The position numbers and the translations under genes are program-made. Under the pieces are notes generated by a model, which saw only the letters and a list, made by a program, of their open reading frames with translations, was not told the DNA's origin and made no database searches. Positions 10,829 through 20,391 of a stretch of DNA of 64,000 nt are shown piece by piece. This stretch comes from JACKCR01 sp041390305 (GTDB lineage Bacteria; Eisenbacteria; RBG-16-71-46; CAIMUX01), in contig JAWKQE010000002.1 of assembly GCA_041390305.1 (NCBI GenBank), positions 248,001 through 312,000 on the forward strand, given 5' to 3'. Positions within the stretch are counted from its first letter, which is position 1. Each line of letters opens with the position of its first letter.

Positions 10829-11425
10829 TCACTCCTCTTCCGACATGAGACGGAAGAGATAGGCCCGGGCGAACCTCCAATCGCGTTCCGCCGTGGGCAA
10901 GGAGATCGAGAGCGCCCGCGCCGTCTCTTCCGCTGTCAACCCGGCGAAGAAGCGCAGCTCCACCACGCGTGCCTTCCTCGGATCCTGTGCCTCGAGATCC
11001 CGCAGAGCACCTTCGAGCGCGAGGAGATCGACTCCCGTCTCCTCGAACGGTAGGTCGACTCCTTCGAGATCGACCTGTCGCTGGTCTCCGCCGTGTCGCA
11101 GCGCGGACTTCCGTCGAGCCTGGTCGACCAGGATGTTGCGCATCGACCGGGCGGCCGCCGCGAAGAAGTGACCCCGGTGGCTCCAGTTCGCCCCTTCCGG
11201 ACCCAGAAGCCGGAGGTAGGCCTCATGGACCAGTGCCGTCGGCTGCAGCGTGTTCCCCGGCGGAAGCTTCGACATCCGTTGCCGGGCCAGGCGACGGAGT
11301 TCGTCGTAGACGACGGGAAGAAGACGGGCGCCCGCGGAGGGATCCCCGGCACCCACCTGATTCAGGATGCGGGTGATCTCCGGGCCAGGATCAGAGGGAC
11401 GAGACGACGGGTCTTCGGGCCTCAC
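10829..11425 (-). CDS. ECF RNA polymerase sigma factor, TIGR02999-like (ECF/Ser-Thr-kinase-associated)
   Basis: 198-aa sigma-70-family factor. Region 2 includes DELRRLARQRM and HEAYLRL, followed by HFFAAAARSMRNILVDQARR. Region 4 has VVELRFFAGLTAEETARAL and a C-terminal helix-turn-helix (TAERDWRFARAYL). These are the hallmark blocks of the TIGR02999 group. The start is GTG at 11425, preceded by GAGAGAGG at a suitable distance. No anti-sigma gene is seen. Instead the downstream gene is the kinase at 10824, 4 bp away, so phosphorylation-dependent control is the likely mode (inferred from the family). Confidence 0.93.
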   Translation of the reverse strand: MRPEDPSSRPSDPGPEITRILNQVGAGDPSAGARLLPVVYDELRRLARQRMSKLPPGNTLQPTALVHEAYLRLLGPEGANWSHRGHFFAAAARSMRNILVDQARRKSALRHGGDQRQVDLEGVDLPFEETGVDLLALEGALRDLEAQDPRKARVVELRFFAGLTAEETARALSISLPTAERDWRFARAYLFRLMSEEE

Positions 11426-11617
11426 GATGCCTCTCTCGCGCGGACGGTTGCGGTCACGTACTCGATTGAACTTTCAGTAGCTTACCATTTTTTGGAGGAT
11501 CTCTGATGGGTTGAGCCCCCGGATCTCGGACGTAGAGCTGGAAGATGGAAGACGGCAGCCGATCGCACGCGACCGTCACAGTCATTCAGTTCTGCCATCT
11601 GGGAGGGACGAAGGTCC

Positions 11618-14600
11618 ATGTCACCGAAATCCATGATCTTGCTGGCCCTGCTCGTTCCGGTGATCGCGCGGGCGGGCAGTTTCGTCGAGACGTTCGAGAC
11701 CTCGGCTCTCGAGGACGAGACACGCACCAGTGCCGACTGGAACACCGACCTCCAAGAGCTTCGGATGGGGCGGTTCGTCCCCGCTTCTCTCGGTGTGTTC
11801 GATTCTCCAGGGGTCGCGGAGGGTGTCGTGGTCGTCGGGACCACGGCGTTCCTGGCGGACGGCGGATCGGGTCTTCGGATCGTCGATATGAGTGATCCGG
11901 CGAGCCCCGTGTCACTCGGTTCGTACGACACACCCGGCTACGCCTATCGGGTCGCGGTCGACGGCGACTACGCCCTCGTGGCCGACGGTTCACCGGGCGT
12001 TCATGTCATCGACATCTCCGACCCAGCCCATCCCGTGCTCGTCTCGACCTACGACAGCCCCTCGCTGGCGATCGACGTCGCCATCGAAGGAGACCTCGCT
12101 TTCGTGGCCGACTACAGCGGGGGGCTCGCGATCGTCGACATCTCGAATCCCTCGGCCCCGTCGCTCGTATCCTCGATCACCGTCGGGGCGCAGGTCTACG
12201 ACTGCGCATACTCCGGGCGCCGCGTCTTCCTCGCCGCCAACACCGGCGGTCTCGCCATCGTCGATGTCATGGATCCCGCCCATCCGACCCTCGTCGGAAG
12301 CTACGATACGCCGGGTCAGGCCACGGGTGTGGCCGTTTCGGGCGGCCTCGCACTCCTCGCCGACGGCAACACGGGGCTCCTCGCGTTCGACGTGTCCAAC
12401 CCCTCGGCCCCTACACTGCTCGGAACGTACGACACGAACGGCGTCGCGAAGTCCGTGGCCGTGAGCGAAGGTCGCGCATACGTCGCGGATGGATCCGGAG
12501 GGGTGGTCATCCTCGACGTGACCGATCCGTCCGATCCCGTCCTGGCCTCGACCTTCTCGACAGCCGCTGATGCCAGCTCCCTCTTCCTCGCGGGCGAGCG
12601 GTGCTTCGTCGCGGCGAGTCAGGGAGGACTCGAGGCCGTGCAGGTTCGAACCCTGCTCGATCCCGTCGTGTCCGTCGGCCAGTTCGTGATGCAACCGTCG
12701 GGAATCCCGAGCATCCAGGGACACCTGATCGGGCTCTCAGGTGGGGCCGACGGGTTCGTACTCCTCGACGTGTCCGATCCGTCTCTTCCCGTGCCGGTCA
12801 GCACCTATCCGGTTCCATCGAACGCGTGCCGGACCGCGGCGTTGCACGGCGACTTTGCGTTCGCGAGCTTCTCCGATGGATTCCGCATCTTCGACATCAC
12901 GGACCCGACGGATCTCGTGCTCGTGAGCTACCTCGACATCGACCCATTCGACACCATCGAGGTTCGGGGTCACCTGGTGTTCCTGCTCAATTCGGCCTAC
13001 TGCGTCGTCCTGGACTGCTCGGACCCGACCGATCCGCAGGTTCTGGCCTCGGATCCAGAAGGGGGACAGGCGATCGGCCTCGCGGGCAATCTACTAGTCG
13101 TCCAGGACGCCCATCCCTCCGGTCAGTTCAGTTTCTACGATGTCTCGAACCCAGCCCAGCGCACGCTTCTCGGTTCGGTCGAGACCTACCTGACCGATCC
13201 GGCCAGAATCGAACTGGTCGGGAACCTCGCTTTCTTCGGTGAGGCCGCGAAGCTGTACGTCTTCGACATCGAAGAGCCGTCGCACCCGGTGGAGATCCTC
13301 CAGATCGTGAACAACAACATCCGCTTCTCGGCCTTCGACGTCGTCGGAAACCTCATGTTCTGCGGCGCCCCGCACGGCATGACCGTACTGGATTTCAGCG
13401 ATCCGACGAGTCCGGTCGTACTGACATCCGGGTCCGGAGTCACCGTCCCGAAGAGCATCTCGGTTTCGGGCCAGTACGCCTACGTCACGTACCAGCACCT
13501 GGCCATGGTCTCCTACCGGATCTTCCAGGACGCGGTCGACGGCTCCGCCAACCTCGGGCGCTCCCTTCCCGTCGACGGTGCCGACGAGACGATCGTCCGC
13601 GCGCGGCTCCTCACCGACGAAACGCCGGGCATCTCCTGGCAGCTCAGCGCGGACGGAGGAGAGACGTTCCAGCCGACCTCTCCCAACGGGAGTTGGGAGA
13701 GGTTCCCATCCCCAGGGACGGATCTGGTGTGGCAGAGCACGCACAGCTGGTCGCCGGCGTCAGATCCGATCGCCTACGAACTCAGCCTGGATTGGCTCAC
13801 CGAAGCCGCGAGCATCGATGCCGTCGAAGACATCCCCGACGACCAGGGCGGCTGGGTGCGCCTCCACGTCTCCCGCTCCGGATACGACTTCGCAGACGAG
13901 TCCACTCTTCCCGTGACGGGCTATCAGGTGTACCGCCGCGTCGACGATCTCCAGCTCCGCGAGAGGCTGGACGAAGCCGGAGCCCTGGGAACGCTCGCAG
14001 AGTTCGGAGAACCGGGAGGCCTCGAGGCAGCCGGAGAGTCTGGTGAACTCGAAAACCTCGGCAGATTGCAGGAGAGCGCGAACGCGTGGGAGCGCTTCCC
14101 CGGAATCGCGTCGTTCCCGCCCGAGCGCGTCCTGACCCTTGGCGGGCGTACCTACGTGCGTGGCCCTCAGGATGTGGGTTCCGTCGGCGACGCGAACCGC
14201 GGAGCGGGAGAGCTGCCGCCGGGCGACTGGGAGGTCGTCGCGTGGGTCGCCGCTCGTCAGACGGACGACTACACGGTGGAGGCACACACCGTCGCCGACT
14301 CGACCGCGGACGGTGTCCATTGGTCCGTCTTCCTCACCACCGCGCACACGACGACGCCCTCGATCTGGTTCGCGTGCGAACCCGACAGCGGATACTCGAT
14401 CGACGACATCGCTCCGGGAGTTCCCGAGGGCTTCCACGCGTTACCGGGCATGGGCGGCACGGCTCTCAGCTGGCAGTCGAGCGCTGACGAAGACTTCGCC
14501 TACTTCCGCGTCTATCGTGGAGAGGACTCGGACTTCCCGCTCGACCCGTCGCATCTGGTCTACGAGACTGCCGACCTGAACTGGTTCGACGGATCGGGAG

Positions 14601-14977
14601 CCCCGCTCCACCACTACAAGCTCACCGCTCTGGACCTCGCCGGGAACGAGAGCGAGCCGGCCGTCCCCGAAGAGACGGCCGCGCTGGGAGAGGTCGAGCC
14701 GATCGGTGGCGACAGCTTTGCCTTCCCGAATCCGTTCGCTTCTGCGACGGAGATCACGTTCGCCGCACCCGAAGAGGACCACGTGTCTCTCGTCGTCTAC
14801 GACAGCAGCGGCCGAATCGTGCGAAGGCTGCTCGACGAGCGGATGTCGGCCGGGCGGCATCAGGTGCAATGGACCGGCACGGACGACTCGGGCCGTCGCC
14901 TCGCGACGGGTGTGTACTTCTATCGCCTGGAGGTCGGAACGGCGACGAGGAGCGCGAGGATCCACATCCTGAGGTGA
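11618..14977 (+). CDS. Secreted LVIVD-repeat (beta-propeller-like) protein with FlgD-like C-terminal tag
   Basis: 1119 aa. The ATG at 11618 follows GGGAGGGACGAAGG, and a signal peptide (MSPKSMILLALLVPVIARA) is present. From about residue 50 to 620 the protein is a chain of ~40-residue units of the form VxGDxAxVADxxxGLxIVDISDPxxPxLVGSYDT, the LVIVD repeat (PF08309-type), which folds as propeller blades. I count roughly a dozen. Beyond it are a sandwich region, a fibronectin-like segment (VPEGFHALPGMGGTALSW) and a C-terminal sorting tag (FPNPFASATEITF, VYDSSGRIVRRL, GVYFYRLEVG). It is probably displayed at the cell surface. The ligand is unknown. It stands alone, between the divergent sigma gene and the convergent DUF2071 gene. 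Confidence 0.88.
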   Translation: MSPKSMILLALLVPVIARAGSFVETFETSALEDETRTSADWNTDLQELRMGRFVPASLGVFDSPGVAEGVVVVGTTAFLADGGSGLRIVDMSDPASPVSLGSYDTPGYAYRVAVDGDYALVADGSPGVHVIDISDPAHPVLVSTYDSPSLAIDVAIEGDLAFVADYSGGLAIVDISNPSAPSLVSSITVGAQVYDCAYSGRRVFLAANTGGLAIVDVMDPAHPTLVGSYDTPGQATGVAVSGGLALLADGNTGLLAFDVSNPSAPTLLGTYDTNGVAKSVAVSEGRAYVADGSGGVVILDVTDPSDPVLASTFSTAADASSLFLAGERCFVAASQGGLEAVQVRTLLDPVVSVGQFVMQPSGIPSIQGHLIGLSGGADGFVLLDVSDPSLPVPVSTYPVPSNACRTAALHGDFAFASFSDGFRIFDITDPTDLVLVSYLDIDPFDTIEVRGHLVFLLNSAYCVVLDCSDPTDPQVLASDPEGGQAIGLAGNLLVVQDAHPSGQFSFYDVSNPAQRTLLGSVETYLTDPARIELVGNLAFFGEAAKLYVFDIEEPSHPVEILQIVNNNIRFSAFDVVGNLMFCGAPHGMTVLDFSDPTSPVVLTSGSGVTVPKSISVSGQYAYVTYQHLAMVSYRIFQDAVDGSANLGRSLPVDGADETIVRARLLTDETPGISWQLSADGGETFQPTSPNGSWERFPSPGTDLVWQSTHSWSPASDPIAYELSLDWLTEAASIDAVEDIPDDQGGWVRLHVSRSGYDFADESTLPVTGYQVYRRVDDLQLRERLDEAGALGTLAEFGEPGGLEAAGESGELENLGRLQESANAWERFPGIASFPPERVLTLGGRTYVRGPQDVGSVGDANRGAGELPPGDWEVVAWVAARQTDDYTVEAHTVADSTADGVHWSVFLTTAHTTTPSIWFACEPDSGYSIDDIAPGVPEGFHALPGMGGTALSWQSSADEDFAYFRVYRGEDSDFPLDPSHLVYETADLNWFDGSGAPLHHYKLTALDLAGNESEPAVPEETAALGEVEPIGGDSFAFPNPFASATEITFAAPEEDHVSLVVYDSSGRIVRRLLDERMSAGRHQVQWTGTDDSGRRLATGVYFYRLEVGTATRSARIHILR

Positions 14978-15118
14978 GACATGGCAGAGAGAGCTCACCG
15001 TCGATCGTGTCGGGTCGATGGTGGGCGATTCGCTGCACGGTCCTCGTCTCGTTTCGGACGTCATCCGACCTCGGACGCGGGAGTGTCGCTGATCCGAGTG
15101 GGCGGCTGGGCGCCGGCC

Positions 15119-15865
15119 TCAGGCTCGAAAGTTCAGCCTTCGGCCCGGGTAGACCGAAATCTCGCTCCCCAGTGCGAGGAAGGCCGAACGGGGCCTGTCG
15201 GCCAGCACCTCTCCCAGTGCGGGGCCGTAGAGCTCGGACGCATCGCCGATGAAGGAGACGTCTTCCGCGTCCCAGACCCTCCACCGTGGATGGGCGACCT
15301 CGTACTCGACCGTGCCGCCGTCCCGTTGTCGGGTGTAGCCCCAGTAGTGTTCCGTGATGAACTCGCCTTCGGAACCGGGTAGAAGCTCGGAGGCCGGACC
15401 TCGAGCCGCACCCTTCATGGAGAACCGCGACGGTCCGAGCTTCCAGCCGTACTCGACATTCCCCCCGGACTCGGGGTCGATCCGGCCGCGATTCCACATC
15501 GACACCGCGAGGTAGGGCTCGTTGTACAGGCGCCTGGCGACCTCCGCGATCATCCGGCGTGGCACGAGTTCGCGCACGAAGACGACTCCTCTCCGGGGCA
15601 CTTCGCCCGGAACTTCCCGTCGGACGTAGAAGCGGAGAGTGACCTCTTCGAAAGTCCGGTGCCCTGGCACCGCGACGAGTCGAACGCGCGTGCCACGGAA
15701 CATGAATCCGACGAGACTGACGAGGGTCCGACCCTGCCACGGGTCGAGAGAGGTTCCCCGCGGGACCATGGGTTCCAGGATCTCGGGCGGGCACTCGTAG
15801 TTCAGGAGGAGTAGATTCTCCCAGCGAGCGGTGAGAAACGGTCGCCCCACCGTCACGCGTTCCAT
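15119..15865 (-). CDS. DUF2071 (YqjF-like) protein
   Basis: 248-aa protein from the ATG at 15865 (MERVTVGRPF), chosen because GAGGAGG lies 9 bp upstream; a GTG 18 bp further upstream is less likely. It matches the DUF2071 pattern: an N-terminal WENLLLLNYECPPEILEPMVP block, then SLVGFMFRGTRVR, then VRREVPGEVPRRGVVFVRELVPRR, with conserved LYNEPYLAV and HYWGYTRQRDGGTVEYEV in the second half. The family resembles acetoacetate decarboxylase-fold proteins; no reaction is assigned. No signal peptide, so cytoplasmic. It stands alone and converges on the LVIVD gene. Confidence 0.85.
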   Translation of the reverse strand: MERVTVGRPFLTARWENLLLLNYECPPEILEPMVPRGTSLDPWQGRTLVSLVGFMFRGTRVRLVAVPGHRTFEEVTLRFYVRREVPGEVPRRGVVFVRELVPRRMIAEVARRLYNEPYLAVSMWNRGRIDPESGGNVEYGWKLGPSRFSMKGAARGPASELLPGSEGEFITEHYWGYTRQRDGGTVEYEVAHPRWRVWDAEDVSFIGDASELYGPALGEVLADRPRSAFLALGSEISVYPGRRLNFRA

Positions 15866-16059
15866 GGATCGTGTCCTCCTCACGGCGCTCCGGCACGCGC
15901 ACCAGTCATCGGGTCTGCTCGCAGAGTAGACGACGGAACGCCGTCACGGAAGGCGATCGAGCCCGTTCCCGTCATCTACTCGATCGTCATCGCCCGGTCG
16001 TCTTCCGCCGCGAAGTGATCTGGACCCGTTCTCTGGATTCTCGACGATCCCGGTCTCAC

Positions 16060-17637
16060 TCACCGGACATATCCGAAGATCGCCTCCCGGATCGCCACCT
16101 GGTCCGGCCGTGCGTTCGGCGCGTCGCTGACATAGAACTCGTCAGCGAAGCTGTCGAGTTGCAGGCCGGCCGACTCGAAGTAGGGAGCCGCGTCGAGGAA
16201 TCCGGATCCGTCCACGAACTCGCCGAGGAACGCGGACTGATCGACACCGCTCACCTCGGAGACGGTCCGGACGATGTCCGCGAACTCGTAGGTGCGTCCG
16301 GCGAGAGCGAACTCCCGGTAGAGGCGCTTCATGGCGTCTTCGAGGCCCCGCCGGTTCTCGGTCGCTTCGCGGATCCTCACGTCGAGCGTGAATGCGACGA
16401 GAGTTCCGCCGCCGTAGACGAACATCCGGTTTCGGTGTTTGTCCCGTCCCGCTTCGCGAAGGGATCCATCGACTCCCAGCAGCATCTTGGACAGGACATA
16501 GCGACGGAGGGATCCTTCCATCTTCCGGAACGTCGTTTCGCGCGGTTCCATTCCGAGGCGGCTGCGGAGGAGGATCGTGTAGTAGTCGGTGAACCCTTCC
16601 TTGAACCACTCCTCGTCCGTTGGAGTCGACGGAACGAGGGTGTGGCCGTTCCAGAAGTGCAGCAGTTCATGCGCGATTCCGTGGGCCCAGACGACCGAAC
16701 TCCCTTCGTTGACTGTTCCTTGGAGGAGCATCGAGTAGCTGTCGGCAAACGCGCCTCCGTCCGCTCGCTCGCTCGGGCTGAGGACGACGAGGTACCGGTT
16801 CGCCCGGGGCATGCCACCGAAGATCGCCTTCGCTCCTGGAAGGATCGGCCGCATCGCTTCGACGAACAGGTCGCTCTTGTCCTTGAGACTCTCGGTGAGG
16901 ACGAGGACGAACCGGAACTCTCCGAGAGTCACTTCCTCCACGCGCGGGGTTCCGAGGAAGAAGCAGTTTCGCCGGAGACCGTTTCCATCTCGAACGACGG
17001 CGTCGCCACTGGATGGATCGCTCGGCCAGGGCACGGTGGCGTCCCATCCTCTCGGGAGTTCGAATCGCACGTGTGCGCCGCCGGGCAGGTCCGCACTCGG
17101 CAGCACGAAGAGGGCGCCTCCGGTGAAGAAGATTCCGTCGTCGTTCCGATAGGCGATCTCGTCGATTCCCGGGCCCCAGGGGTATCGGTCGTGTTCGAGA
17201 CGGATCCGGTAGCTGATCCGGACCGGCATGCCGGGCGACCCATCCACGACCCGCCAGTCACCGACGCCGAGCGACTCGATCGTCAGGGCCTGCCCGTCTG
17301 CGTCGCGCACTTCGAGTTGCTCCAGTAGATCGGCCTCCCCGTTCGGGAGCTCCGCCGATGGATGCACGACCATTCCGATCACATCCGATTCGAGGACGAA
17401 GGCCGCCTGAACTTCCACGACGTCGGAGTCGGGGCCAGGAACCCGTACTTGGTAGCGCGCCGGGTTGCTCGGATCAGGGACTCGATCGGCATCCCCCGCC
17501 ACATCGAGGGGTGTCGCAACGGTAACGATCGTCGCCGACAGAGAGAGTGCGAGGAGCAGGCTGCAGAACCGTCGGCAGGGCTCGCGACGTCCGGTAGAGG
17601 GTACGCGTGGCTGGATCAAGGGCAGCTCCGTTTCCAT
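16060..17637 (-). CDS. Secreted M61-like (glycyl aminopeptidase-type) metallopeptidase
   Basis: 525 aa from the ATG at 17637; an in-frame TTG at 17664 is an alternative start. A hydrophobic segment (FCSLLLALSLSATIVTVATPL) after a basic stretch acts as the export signal. A beta-rich N-terminal half is followed by HGIAHELLHFWNGHTL, an HExxH zinc site, and 20-odd residues later EEWFKEGFTDYY, which supplies the third ligand Glu. This order and spacing is that of peptidase family M61. The C-terminal region is helical (GLEDAMKRLYREFA). It is predicted to be a periplasmic or extracellular aminopeptidase. No neighbour is obviously linked to it. Confidence 0.82.
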   Translation of the reverse strand: METELPLIQPRVPSTGRREPCRRFCSLLLALSLSATIVTVATPLDVAGDADRVPDPSNPARYQVRVPGPDSDVVEVQAAFVLESDVIGMVVHPSAELPNGEADLLEQLEVRDADGQALTIESLGVGDWRVVDGSPGMPVRISYRIRLEHDRYPWGPGIDEIAYRNDDGIFFTGGALFVLPSADLPGGAHVRFELPRGWDATVPWPSDPSSGDAVVRDGNGLRRNCFFLGTPRVEEVTLGEFRFVLVLTESLKDKSDLFVEAMRPILPGAKAIFGGMPRANRYLVVLSPSERADGGAFADSYSMLLQGTVNEGSSVVWAHGIAHELLHFWNGHTLVPSTPTDEEWFKEGFTDYYTILLRSRLGMEPRETTFRKMEGSLRRYVLSKMLLGVDGSLREAGRDKHRNRMFVYGGGTLVAFTLDVRIREATENRRGLEDAMKRLYREFALAGRTYEFADIVRTVSEVSGVDQSAFLGEFVDGSGFLDAAPYFESAGLQLDSFADEFYVSDAPNARPDQVAIREAIFGYVR

Positions 17638-17972
17638 CGGTTCGATTGGGGGTTCTTCCAACAACTACGAATGGGGAGCCGTAGGGTTGCCTACTTTCTC
17701 GTCGGGTTTCGCTGCAGGGACGGTCGTCGCTCCGGTCGGGTTGGCGTGCGAACCCGGCCGGCGGTCGTCGCCGGTCCGTTCCACGGTTCTCGGGAACCGG
17801 ATACGCCGGATCGAGGCATGCGAAACACCCCTTACTGGCCCGCCCCGTCCGGGGAGCGTATCCTGCCCCCCGAACGTCTGCTCCCTCCGGGACGGCGTGG
17901 ACCGATTCGTCGACAGCTCTCGTCCTCCCGAAGGGAGCGGGGGCCTGCCCCAAGGGACTCCAGGAGGCCTGC
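17638..17972. other. Intergenic region between divergent M61 and rubrerythrin-like genes
   Basis: 335 bp with no gene I can support. It should hold the two divergent promoters. The stretch nearest the M61 gene is richer in A and T than its surroundings. Near the other end is AGGAGG, 5 bp before the rubrerythrin-like start. A short GC-rich dyad (CCCCGTCCGGGG) is visible near 17853, but nothing decisive. Confidence 0.4.
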
Positions 17973-18494
17973 ATGCCCGCCAATATCGATTTCGCGAAGC
18001 TAGACCTGATGGACGCCTTGGACCTCGCGATTCTCATCGAGGTCGAGGCCTATCAGCGGTACAAGATGTTCACCGCACAACTCGGACACCGGGCGCCGGG
18101 AGATGCTTCCAGCGTCTTCGCTTCGATGGCAGAGAACGAGGCCAAGCACGGCCAGGAGCTCGCGGAACGTCGGAAGGCCCTCTTCGGCGACGCTCCGGTG
18201 CGCGTCTCCCGCGACGATATCTTCGACGTCGAGGCCCCGGACCAGGGTGCGCCCCACGCTACGATGTCTGCCCTCCAGGCCTACCAGGTCGCACTCTCGT
18301 CCGAGCAGAAGGCGCACGACTTCTACGACCAGGCGCTTCCCTACGTCACGAACCCCGAGATCCGGGAACTCTTCACGGAGCTGCGTGAGGAGGAGGTCGA
18401 GCACGTCGAACTGGTCCAGAAGTGCATCGCGAACCTGCCTCCGGGTTCCGACGTCGAGTGGGAAGACGACGACGACGAGCTTCCCGCTCTCTGA
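17973..18494 (+). CDS. Rubrerythrin-like ferritin-superfamily diiron protein without rubredoxin domain
   Basis: 173-aa cytoplasmic four-helix-bundle protein. Four metal-ligand blocks appear in the order expected for rubrerythrins: IEVEAYQRYKMF, MAENEAKHGQEL, SEQKAHDFYDQAL and LREEEVEHVEL, with Glu and His at the ligand positions. The C-terminal tail is acidic (EWEDDDDELPAL). No CxxC pair is present, so the rubredoxin domain of classical rubrerythrin is absent. It is likely a peroxide-detoxifying or iron-handling oxidase. AGGAGG 5 bp before the ATG supports the start. It is a single-gene unit. Confidence 0.88.
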   Translation: MPANIDFAKLDLMDALDLAILIEVEAYQRYKMFTAQLGHRAPGDASSVFASMAENEAKHGQELAERRKALFGDAPVRVSRDDIFDVEAPDQGAPHATMSALQAYQVALSSEQKAHDFYDQALPYVTNPEIRELFTELREEEVEHVELVQKCIANLPPGSDVEWEDDDDELPAL

Positions 18495-18582
18495 GGCAGC
18501 CGGGGATCTTCCCGGACCGGGGCCGTCCTCGAAGCATCTCGGCCAAGGAAGATCGTTAGCTCCGAGTACGTAAGAGTCGACA

Positions 18583-19919
18583 ATGCGAGGGCTCTGGATG
18601 CGAGGGTTGAGACACCTTCTGTGCGGCATTTTGGTGGCCGTCTTTCTTGGCCTGGTACACGACGCGCCACGAGGCGACTCGTTGCTCGACTTGAAGCGGG
18701 CGGCCGAACAGGGGGACGTCGAATCTCAAACGGAGTTGGGGGAGCTCCTTCTTGAGCAGGGTGACTTTGGTGGCGCTGAGAGGTGGCTTCACAAGGCTGC
18801 TCTCCAGGGCGATGCTTCCGCGCAGAAGAGCCTGGGGCTCTTGTACTATAAGGGAGAGGGCGTAGAGCAGGACTACCGGCAGGCGAGGTTGTGGCTCTTG
18901 AGGGCGGCTCGCCAAGGGCATGCGGTGGCGCAGTACGATCTTGGAGTGATGTCAAATCATGGAGAGGAGTTGCACAAGACTTCGAGGAAGCTAGGCGCTG
19001 GTACATGATGTCTGCTGCCCAGGGCAATGCTCGTGCCCAATGTGCGTTGGGATACCTCTTCTACGAAGGTCAAGGCACTCCTCGCAATCCCTCGGAAGCT
19101 GCACGGTGGTTCAGGGAAGCTGCCGAACAAGGCGAGAGTCATGCGCAGTATTCTCTCGGCTTCCTCTACTACAACGGGGAAGGGGTTCCGCAGGACTGGA
19201 GGGAGTCTAGCCGCTGGTTCCGAAAGGCAGCTCAGCAGGGAGAGCCTGAGGCGTGTTTGCGCCTCGGTTTGCTCTACCACGACGGGTTGGGTGTTCCCCT
19301 GGACTACGATGTCGCCAGGAGTTGGTTTCTTCGCGCGGCAGAGGCGGGAGTCATTGCGGCTCAGTATAACTTGGCCATGGACTACTACCACGGAAATGGC
19401 ATCCAAGTAGATTACGTAGCTGCTGGATCGTGGTTTCTCAAAGCAGCCGAACAGGGACATGCCGGGTCGCAGTACTGCTTCGGGCATTTGTGTTACTGGG
19501 GACAAGGCGTTGCCCAGGATCGCCTGGCGGCTCGGCGTTGGTATCTGAAGGCGGCCCGGCAGGGTGAGGCGACAGCCCAGTATGCTTTGGGAGCCATCTA
19601 CGATGGCGGCGACGGAGTTCCTCGAGATCCCGCGGAGGCTAGGCGGTGGTATGCCGAAGCCGCCGCGCAGGGACACCTTGAGGCCCAACGTAGTCTAGGC
19701 ATCCTCAATGACGAGTTGCGCCAAGATCGTAGACGCAATCAGGTTGACGAGAAGAACAGGGGTCGCAAGGCGGCAGATCGACCCAACTACAGGGAACTCG
19801 GTGAGGAGCTCGGGACGCTGCTCAGATTGTTTGTCGGGAGCGGCCCGGAGTCGAGCAAGAGTGCCGAGCCCCGCGCGTCGCAACGGAGGTCACGTCGGAC
19901 GAATGCTACGAGGAAGTGA
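18583..19919 (+). CDS. Secreted Sel1-repeat (SLR) protein, one internal frameshift, atypical composition
   Basis: Begins with a membrane-export segment (LRHLLCGILVAVFLGLVHDA) and then runs as Sel1-like repeats of ~36 residues (pattern AxxQYxLGxxYxxGxGVxxDxxxAxxWxxKAAxQG). Three are in the first frame to about 18966, and the remainder, about six, are in the -1 frame through the stop at 19919. The break lies in GGAGAGGAGTTG; restoring one G (GAGGGAGTT) gives the expected NHGEGVAQD and rejoins the repeats. The tail is basic (RRRNQVDEKNRGRK). Codon choice differs from the neighbours: more TTG, AGG and TAT and a visibly lower GC content, which suggests acquisition from elsewhere. Sel1 proteins act as scaffolds in protein-protein contacts; the partner is unknown. 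Frameshift versus sequencing error is unresolved. Confidence 0.78.
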
Positions 19920-20149
19920 GCAAGCGCATCGCGACGTGTCGGGTCTATCTGGGCGAATGCGACGTAGTCGGATGCCCAACCCTGGCGGATTGTGACAAGG
20001 GATTCAGTGGCGGCCGTTGCGAAGGGGTCCTAAGTTCTCCATCGACTCAGTGGGGTGTTCCGGAGGGTACGTACTACTGCGACCCGAAGAACCCCTACGA
20101 GTATGGGACCGATCGAGACGCCGTGATTCGAAGCGTCTGTTCGCGCTAA
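19916..20149 (+). CDS. Small Cys-rich ORF overlapping the end of the Sel1 gene
   Basis: 77 residues from a GTG that overlaps the Sel1 stop (GTGA). It has eight cysteines spaced like a disulfide-stabilised exported domain (CRVYLGECDVVGCPTLADC, then GGRCEG, YYCDPKNPYEYG and a C-terminal SVCSR). It has no signal peptide of its own. The frame is open further upstream (VTSDECYEEVSKRIATC), so it may really be the C-terminal domain of the Sel1 protein, reached by a second -1 shift, rather than a separate gene. It shares the lower-GC style of the Sel1 gene. I recognise no family. Confidence 0.45.
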   Translation: MSKRIATCRVYLGECDVVGCPTLADCDKGFSGGRCEGVLSSPSTQWGVPEGTYYCDPKNPYEYGTDRDAVIRSVCSR

Positions 20150-20391
20150 GGCGGGAGCGTTGTCCAGCCCTGAGCGGTGGTAGTGCCGCCGATGGCACAG
20201 TGTGCCGAGTTCGCACCCTCCCAGTCAGGGCATGTCTCGGTCTCATCGAGAATCCAGCAACTAGCTGACAACGCGTCTCTTATCGAACTTCTCCCGCGGC
20301 GGCACGGCCGTTGCTTCGTCTGCTCTCGAAGGCCGCGACCCGAGTTCCGGGTCTCCATGGTCAACGGGACGGATGAAGGGAGAAGCCGCAG

